Below are positions 59,414-64,000 of a stretch of 64,000 nt of DNA, piece by piece. This DNA comes from Streptomyces sp. NBC_01116. GTDB lineage: Bacteria; Actinomycetota; Actinomycetes; Streptomycetales; Streptomycetaceae. The stretch lies in NCBI RefSeq assembly GCF_041435495.1, contig NZ_CP108644.1:6309501-6373500 (forward strand), read 5' to 3'. The notes under the pieces were generated by a model. The model worked only from the letters and a program-made list of their open reading frames with translations, was not told where the DNA came from and searched no databases. How positions within the stretch are numbered: position 1 is the first letter of the stretch; the number at the start of each line of letters is the position of its first letter. Both the position numbers and the translations under genes were made by a program.

Positions 59414-61846
59414 ATGGACGACGACGGCACGCGGGGCGTACGGGGATCGAGCGCGGGCAGGGTCCCCGGACCGGCCCTCCCGCCACCGCCCACGACCCCG
59501 CCGCGGGTGCCCCCGCCCGCCGCCGGCCCCCGTCCGGCGGCCCCGCCCGTCGAGCAGCGCCCGGCCCGGCCCGGATCGGCCCCGCCGGTCGAGCAGCCGC
59601 TCCCCGGGGCCCCGGTCGACGCCTGGCTGCGCACGCCCCGCCCGCCGCAGGAACCGGGCGTCTGGCGCTACGGATACACCCCTCCGCCGCCCGAGGAGCC
59701 CGAGGGCGTCTCGAACCGGTCGCTGCTGGTCGGCGCGTTGATCTCGCTGCTCTCCGCGCTGCTGCTGTGGTCGCTGTGGCGCAACGGCTACCTGCCCTAC
59801 CGTCTCGTCCCGCTGAAGCTGTTCACTCCGGGGGAGTGGTGGAACCCGGGCACGTCCGGCGGCCCCCGCACCATCGAGGGCAGCGACGCCCTCACGGTGT
59901 ACGAGGCGATCCTCTTCGGCCTGCTGGCCTACGGCTGCGGCCGGATCGGCAACTTCGCCGAGCTGTTCCGCCGCCATGTCGCCGACCGGGGGCAGCCCTT
60001 CCTCGCGCTCGCGGCAGCCGCCGCGGCGGGCCTGGCCCAAGTGCTGGTCTGGAAGGAGACGCTTCCGGTCGTCCGCCCGGTCCTGGTCCTGGTCGCCTCC
60101 GTCGCGGGCGGCGAGATCTACCAGAGCCAGACCGTCGTCAACGTCGTCTACGCCGTGATCGCCGCCGCCGTGCTCTACCCCTTCGCCCGGCTCGGCCGCT
60201 GGCGCGAACTGATCGCCGCACGCCGGGGGACCGCCGAGCGGGCGGCGGACGGCCACGCGGCGGCGCCCGCGGCCGAGACCTCCGCCGACCAGTGGCCCGA
60301 GCTGCGCGCCGCGGGCTGGACCGACGCGGCGGACACCCTCACCGCCGAGGTCCGCACCGGCCGGATGAACGACGTGGACGTGGCCCGGCTCCGGCAGGCG
60401 TGGGCGCTCGCCACCCGGCGGCCCGACCGGCTCGCCCCCCTCGCGGAGGCCGTCCTGCGGACCGGCGGAGCCGCGGCCCTGCACCCCTCCGGACACCGCG
60501 ACCTACCCCGGCGCGGAGCCCGTCATGACGTCCTCACCGGCCAGGTCAGGATCGGCCGGTGCGCGGACGACCCGCACAACCCCTACGTCCGCCGGGGCAC
60601 GGGCCTCGCCCTGGAACCCGCGCTGCTCGGCACCTCCCTGCTCGCGGTCGGGCCGCCCGGCGCCGGGAAGTCCGCCCGGCTGATCCGGCCGGTCGTCGAG
60701 GCCCTCGCCCTGCGCGCACTGGCCGGACAGGCCGCTGTCCTCGCCGTCGGAGGGGCGGGCGCCCTGCTCGGACCGGACGACGCCTTCGACGTCGTTGTCC
60801 GGGTCGGCCACCCCGGCTCCGCCCACGACCTCGACCTGTACGGCGGCACCACCGACCCCGACGAGGCGGCGGCCGTCCTCGCCGAAGGGCTCGTCGGCGA
60901 TGTCGGCAGCCTCGACAGCCGCCGGGCCGCCACGGTCCTCGCCCAGCTGCTCGGCCCCTACCGCGCCGCCCACGGCCACTTCCCCTCCGTCCCGGAACTG
61001 CGCGAACTCCTCGACGGCACACCGGCCGCGCTCGCCGGCCTGCGCGCCTCCCTCGAATCCGCAGGCCACCACGCGATGCTCCGCGAGCTGGACGCGCGGT
61101 CCCGGCAGGCGGGCGGACCCGGCGACCCCGCACCGGCCCTCGCCGACCGGGTCGCCCTGCTGGACCGGCCCGCGTTCACCGGGTTCTTCGCCACCGGCCC
61201 GGACGCCCAACCGTTCTCGCTGCGGGCACTCGGCCAGCATCCGCTGCGGGTCCGCGTCGACCTGCCGGAGCGCGGCCACGCGGAGGCGTCCCGGCTCCTC
61301 ACGCGGCTCCTCCTGGCCCAGTTCACCGCGATCACCGCGGCCCGTACCGACACCACGCTCTTCGCCTGCCTCGTCCTGGACGACGCCACCCACGCCGTGA
61401 CCGCCGAGACCGTGCGGGGCATCCGCAGGCTGCGCTCGGTCAACGCGGGCGCCGTCCTCGCCCTCCGTACCGTCGACGACGTCCCCGAGACCCTGCACAC
61501 TCCGCTGCTCGGGGCGGTCGGCTGCACGGCCGCCTTCTCCGGGATCACCACCTGGGACGGCAAACGCTTCGCCGAGGCCTGGGGCAAGGAATGGGTCGAG
61601 ACCCGCGAGGTCGCCCAGCACACCGTCTTCGCGGACCAGCCGTTCACCCGCGCCCTGCACGCCCTGCGCAAGCTCGTCACCGGCAAGGCCGTGACCACGG
61701 ACGCGGTGACCGTCCGGCAGGTCGAGCGCGAGCGCTGGTCGGCCTCGGAGCTGGCCTACGCGGTGCCCGCCGGCCACGCGGTCATCCGGTTGGCCACGGT
61801 CCAGGGCGAACACGCACCCCCTCTCCTCGTCCACCTCGACGGCTGA
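59414..61846 (+). CDS. Membrane-anchored VirD4/TraG-like P-loop ATPase
   Basis: An 810-aa protein of unknown role. Residues 1-95 are Pro-rich. Four or five TM segments lie between about 100 and 260 (LVGALISLLSALLLWSLW, VRPVLVLVASVAGG, VVYAVIAAAVLYPF). A soluble C-terminal ATPase domain has Walker A GPPGAGKS at 413-420 and Walker B CLVLDD near 652. The ADDPHNPYVRRGTGLALEPALL segment before Walker A is like the TraG/VirD4 coupling proteins, where the loop receives DNA or protein. No relaxase or tra genes lie nearby. It sits between gabT (divergent) and a PucR gene. Confidence 0.7.
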   Translation: MDDDGTRGVRGSSAGRVPGPALPPPPTTPPRVPPPAAGPRPAAPPVEQRPARPGSAPPVEQPLPGAPVDAWLRTPRPPQEPGVWRYGYTPPPPEEPEGVSNRSLLVGALISLLSALLLWSLWRNGYLPYRLVPLKLFTPGEWWNPGTSGGPRTIEGSDALTVYEAILFGLLAYGCGRIGNFAELFRRHVADRGQPFLALAAAAAAGLAQVLVWKETLPVVRPVLVLVASVAGGEIYQSQTVVNVVYAVIAAAVLYPFARLGRWRELIAARRGTAERAADGHAAAPAAETSADQWPELRAAGWTDAADTLTAEVRTGRMNDVDVARLRQAWALATRRPDRLAPLAEAVLRTGGAAALHPSGHRDLPRRGARHDVLTGQVRIGRCADDPHNPYVRRGTGLALEPALLGTSLLAVGPPGAGKSARLIRPVVEALALRALAGQAAVLAVGGAGALLGPDDAFDVVVRVGHPGSAHDLDLYGGTTDPDEAAAVLAEGLVGDVGSLDSRRAATVLAQLLGPYRAAHGHFPSVPELRELLDGTPAALAGLRASLESAGHHAMLRELDARSRQAGGPGDPAPALADRVALLDRPAFTGFFATGPDAQPFSLRALGQHPLRVRVDLPERGHAEASRLLTRLLLAQFTAITAARTDTTLFACLVLDDATHAVTAETVRGIRRLRSVNAGAVLALRTVDDVPETLHTPLLGAVGCTAAFSGITTWDGKRFAEAWGKEWVETREVAQHTVFADQPFTRALHALRKLVTGKAVTTDAVTVRQVERERWSASELAYAVPAGHAVIRLATVQGEHAPPLLVHLDG

Positions 61847-61933
61847 CGCGCCTGCCGGGAGGCGCTGACGCAGCAGCGGGGAGGGCCTGAGGCGGCTACC
61901 GGGAAGTAGCGCGAAAGGCGGCTGAGAGAGCGG

Positions 61934-61962
61934 TTACCGGCACTCTGCCGCCCTGGCAGAAT
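61934..61962 (+). promoter_or_regulatory. Candidate promoter of the PucR gene
   Basis: TTACCG and CAGAAT are 17 nt apart, about 115 nt before the PucR ATG. The leader contains GC-rich repeats (GATCCGGCCGGCGATCCGGCC) able to fold. Confidence 0.45.
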
Positions 61963-62078
61963 CGGAGACAGCCGTTCATACGCGACGGCGAAATTCGGCG
62001 TCACCGATCCGGCCGGCGATCCGGCCGTCCGTACGGCGGCGCCGCGACCCCGTCCCCGACCTTGAGGGTTCCCGGCCC

Positions 62079-63653
62079 ATGCCCCCAACGCTCGCCTCGC
62101 TCGTCCAGCACTCGGCGCTCAAGCTCACCGTGCGGGCGGGCGCGGACCGGCTCGGCACCCCCGTGCGCTGGGCCCACGCCAGCGAGCTGGCCGACCCCGT
62201 CCCGTACATGGACGGCGGCGAACTCCTCCTCGTGACCGCCACCAATCTCGATGCCGAGGACCCCGAGTCCATGCGGCGCTACGTGCGGCGCCTCGCCGGG
62301 GCCGGGGTCGCCGGGGTGGGGTTCGCGGTCGGGGTGAACTACGACGACGTCCCGGCCGCCCTCGTGGCGGCCGCCGAGGAGGCCGGGCTGCCGCTCCTCG
62401 AAGTCCCCCGCCGCACCCCGTTCATCGCCATCAGCAAGGCCGTCTCCGCCGCCATCGCCGCCGACCAGTACCGCGCGGTCACCGCCGGCTTCGAGGCCCA
62501 GCGCGAGCTGACGAAGGCCGCGCTCGCCGGGGACGGGCCCGCCGACCTCCTCGCCCGGCTCGCCGCGCACATCGACGGCTGGGCCGCGCTGTACGACACC
62601 TCCGGCGCGGTCCTCGCCGCCGCCCCCGACTGGGCCGCCCGCCGCGCCGCCCGCCTCACCCCCGACGTCGAACGCCTCCGGGACCGCCCCGCCCCCGCCA
62701 GCGTCGTCGTCGGCGGCAGCGAGGACCGGGTCGAGCTCCAGTCGCTGGGCCTCGGCCGCCGGGCCCGCGGCGCGCTGGCCGTCGGTACGGGAGCGGCGCT
62801 CGGGACCGCCGAGCGCTACGCCGTGCACTCCGCCGTCGCCCTGCTCACCCTGACCACCGCCCGCTCCCGTTCCCTCCAGGGCGCCGAGCAGCGCCTGGGC
62901 GCCGCCGTCCTGCGCATGCTGCTCGCCGGGCAGCCCGACCACGCGCGGGCCGTCGCGGGAGACCTCTACGGCGGGCTGCTCGACGCCCCGTTCCGGCTGC
63001 TCATCGCCGAGGCCGCCGTCCCCGCCGGGTCCGAGCTGCTCACCGAGACGATGGAGGCCGCCGCAGCCCGGACCGGCGAGGCGCTGCTCCTGGTCCCCGA
63101 GGCGGAGCGCGTCGTCGTGCTGGCCGCGGACGGCGGTGCCGCCGTCGCCGCCTGTGCCGCCTACGCCGAGGCCCAGGACGACCGCGCCCCGCGCGAGGGC
63201 GGCGCCGAGGACAGCGACGTCGTGGTCGGCCTCTCCGCCCCTTCCGGGCCGATCGCCGTCTCCGCCGCGTACAAGCAGGCCGAACAGGCCCTCTCCGTCG
63301 CCCGCCGCCGCGGCAGGGCGCTCGTCGAGCACGAGGAGCTGGCCGCGGGCTCGGTGCTGCCGCTCCTCGCCGACGACGCGGTACGGGCCTTCGCCGACGG
63401 CATGCTCCGCGCGCTGTACGAGCACGACGCCAAGGGCCGCGGCGACCTCGTGGCCTCCCTGCGCGCCTGGCTCTCCCGCCACGGCCAGTGGGACGCCGCC
63501 GCCGCCGACCTGGGCGTGCACCGGCACACCCTGCGCTACCGGATGCGCCGCGTGGAGGAGATCCTGGGCCGCTCGCTGGACGACCCGGACGTCCGCATGG
63601 AGCTGTGGCTCGCCCTCAAGACGACCGAGGCGGCGACGCCCGCCGAGGAGTAG
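62079..63653 (+). CDS. PucR family transcriptional regulator
   Basis: A 524-aa regulator. The N-terminal PucR sensor (ASLVQHSALKLTVRAGADRL) is followed by a GGDEF-like middle region and a C-terminal helix-turn-helix (DLGVHRHTLRYRMRRVEEILG). PucR-type proteins often control purine, proline or amino-acid catabolism. A dehydrogenase gene follows in the same direction, so it is the likely target (inference). ATG 62079 gives a standard N-terminus. Confidence 0.9.
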   Translation: MPPTLASLVQHSALKLTVRAGADRLGTPVRWAHASELADPVPYMDGGELLLVTATNLDAEDPESMRRYVRRLAGAGVAGVGFAVGVNYDDVPAALVAAAEEAGLPLLEVPRRTPFIAISKAVSAAIAADQYRAVTAGFEAQRELTKAALAGDGPADLLARLAAHIDGWAALYDTSGAVLAAAPDWAARRAARLTPDVERLRDRPAPASVVVGGSEDRVELQSLGLGRRARGALAVGTGAALGTAERYAVHSAVALLTLTTARSRSLQGAEQRLGAAVLRMLLAGQPDHARAVAGDLYGGLLDAPFRLLIAEAAVPAGSELLTETMEAAAARTGEALLLVPEAERVVVLAADGGAAVAACAAYAEAQDDRAPREGGAEDSDVVVGLSAPSGPIAVSAAYKQAEQALSVARRRGRALVEHEELAAGSVLPLLADDAVRAFADGMLRALYEHDAKGRGDLVASLRAWLSRHGQWDAAAADLGVHRHTLRYRMRRVEEILGRSLDDPDVRMELWLALKTTEAATPAEE

Positions 63654-63723
63654 CTCCGGGCCCACGCGAGAGCCCTGGCCAAATCGGAGCAGCGGACACC
63701 CGCCCCACTCCACCCCGGACAAA

Positions 63724-63751
63724 CGCGATCGCGCCCCTCGCGCCCTACCGT
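63724..63751 (+). promoter_or_regulatory. Possible promoter and palindrome before aldehyde dehydrogenase 3
   Basis: CGCGATCGCG (63724-63733) is a perfect palindrome, followed by a -10-like TACCGT at 63746-63751. The -35 is poor. It could be a PucR operator, but this is only positional. Confidence 0.3.
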
Positions 63752-63843
63752 GGGACCACAGAGGGGAGCCTCCCGGGCGCCCACGATCTTCGTCGCGACT
63801 TCGGTCACGACCTCCTCACGACCTCCGAAGGGCCGGAACCTCC

Positions 63844-64000
63844 ATGACTTCGCCCCACGCCTTCTGGGTGGCCGGCCGCCAGGCCACCGGTGCCGACAGC
63901 TTCGACGTCACCAACCCGTACGACGGACGCCTCGTCGGCACCGTCAGCGTGCCGACCGACGCCCAGGTCGAGGAGGCCGTCGCCGCCGCCCACGCGGTGC
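63844..64000 (+). CDS. Aldehyde dehydrogenase 3, N-terminal part (partial)
   Basis: The first 52 codons of a dehydrogenase run off the window. FWVAGRQATGADSFDVTNPYDG followed by EEAVAAAHAV is the usual N-terminal pattern of the ALDH superfamily. Its place behind the PucR regulator suggests it is the regulated enzyme. The substrate cannot be judged without the catalytic domain. Confidence 0.8.
   Translation, partial: MTSPHAFWVAGRQATGADSFDVTNPYDGRLVGTVSVPTDAQVEEAVAAAHAV

Noticed and set aside
59414..61846. An integrated conjugative plasmid
   Set aside because: Only one VirD4-like gene is present; no integrase, replication or spread genes and no flanking tRNA or direct repeats were seen.
1..64000. 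tRNA or rRNA genes and biosynthetic gene clusters
   Set aside because: No tRNA-like cloverleaf, rRNA segment, PKS, NRPS or terpene synthase was recognised when reading through the window.

Overview
The window is a high-GC actinobacterial chromosome segment, almost certainly Streptomyces. The reasons are GC-rich third codon positions, many GTG starts, the sporulation sigma gene whiG, four consecutive type I signal peptidase genes (sipWXYZ style), and a gene order that, from memory, follows the S. coelicolor SCO5584-SCO5679 interval. I see no tRNA or rRNA gene, no CRISPR array, no prophage and no intact insertion sequence.

Layout. 1-4367: end of the nitrogen PII gene, glnD, then ffh with a strong terminator. 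4437-6368: a lone methyltransferase and a SprT-like zinc protein. 6526-17062: the translation/secretion run rpsP-khpA-rimM-trmD-rplS, four signal peptidases, a Nudix hydrolase, DUF2469, yraN, comM-type AAA ATPase and dprA, many with 1-8 nt overlaps. 17317-19461: whiG, a TetR regulator, and a convergent M23 endopeptidase. 19805-25586: rpsB-tsf-pyrH-frr-cdsA-rlmN, punctuated by hairpins between genes. 25638-29706: a TPP riboswitch controlling a thiamine ABC transporter (thiBPQ). 29711-36762: a NarL-type two-component pair, a GT87/GT4 mannosyltransferase-like pair, an SRPBCC protein, and an ABC exporter-like pair with a degenerate ATPase. 36970-54313: a polyamine/GABA region in two blocks: class III aminotransferase, Lrp regulator, aldehyde dehydrogenase and PotD, then aldehyde dehydrogenase, PotD-PotA-PotB-PotC and an FAD amine oxidase. 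The blocks are separated by unrelated genes (membrane protein, methyltransferase, GDPD, adenosine deaminase, DUF4190, NADAR) and a 213-bp MITE-like element. 54461-64000: a small unknown protein, a GH18 chitinase with a DasR-type site, a PAP2 phosphatase, gabT, an uncharacterised membrane VirD4/TraG-like ATPase, a PucR regulator and the start of another aldehyde dehydrogenase.

How it works together. The first half is housekeeping: nitrogen signalling, SRP targeting, ribosome proteins and their maturation factors, and signal peptidases that cut what SRP/Sec export. The second half is nutrient use. Polyamines would enter by PotABCD, be deaminated by the aminotransferase or oxidase, oxidised by aldehyde dehydrogenases to GABA, and sent by GabT to succinate semialdehyde. 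Chitin use is flagged by the DasR operator. The parts I would look at twice are the VirD4-like ATPase, the ABC ATPase lacking Q-loop and signature residues, the MITE-like element, DnaA-box-like clusters, the dprA internal repeats and the two-hairpin thi leader.
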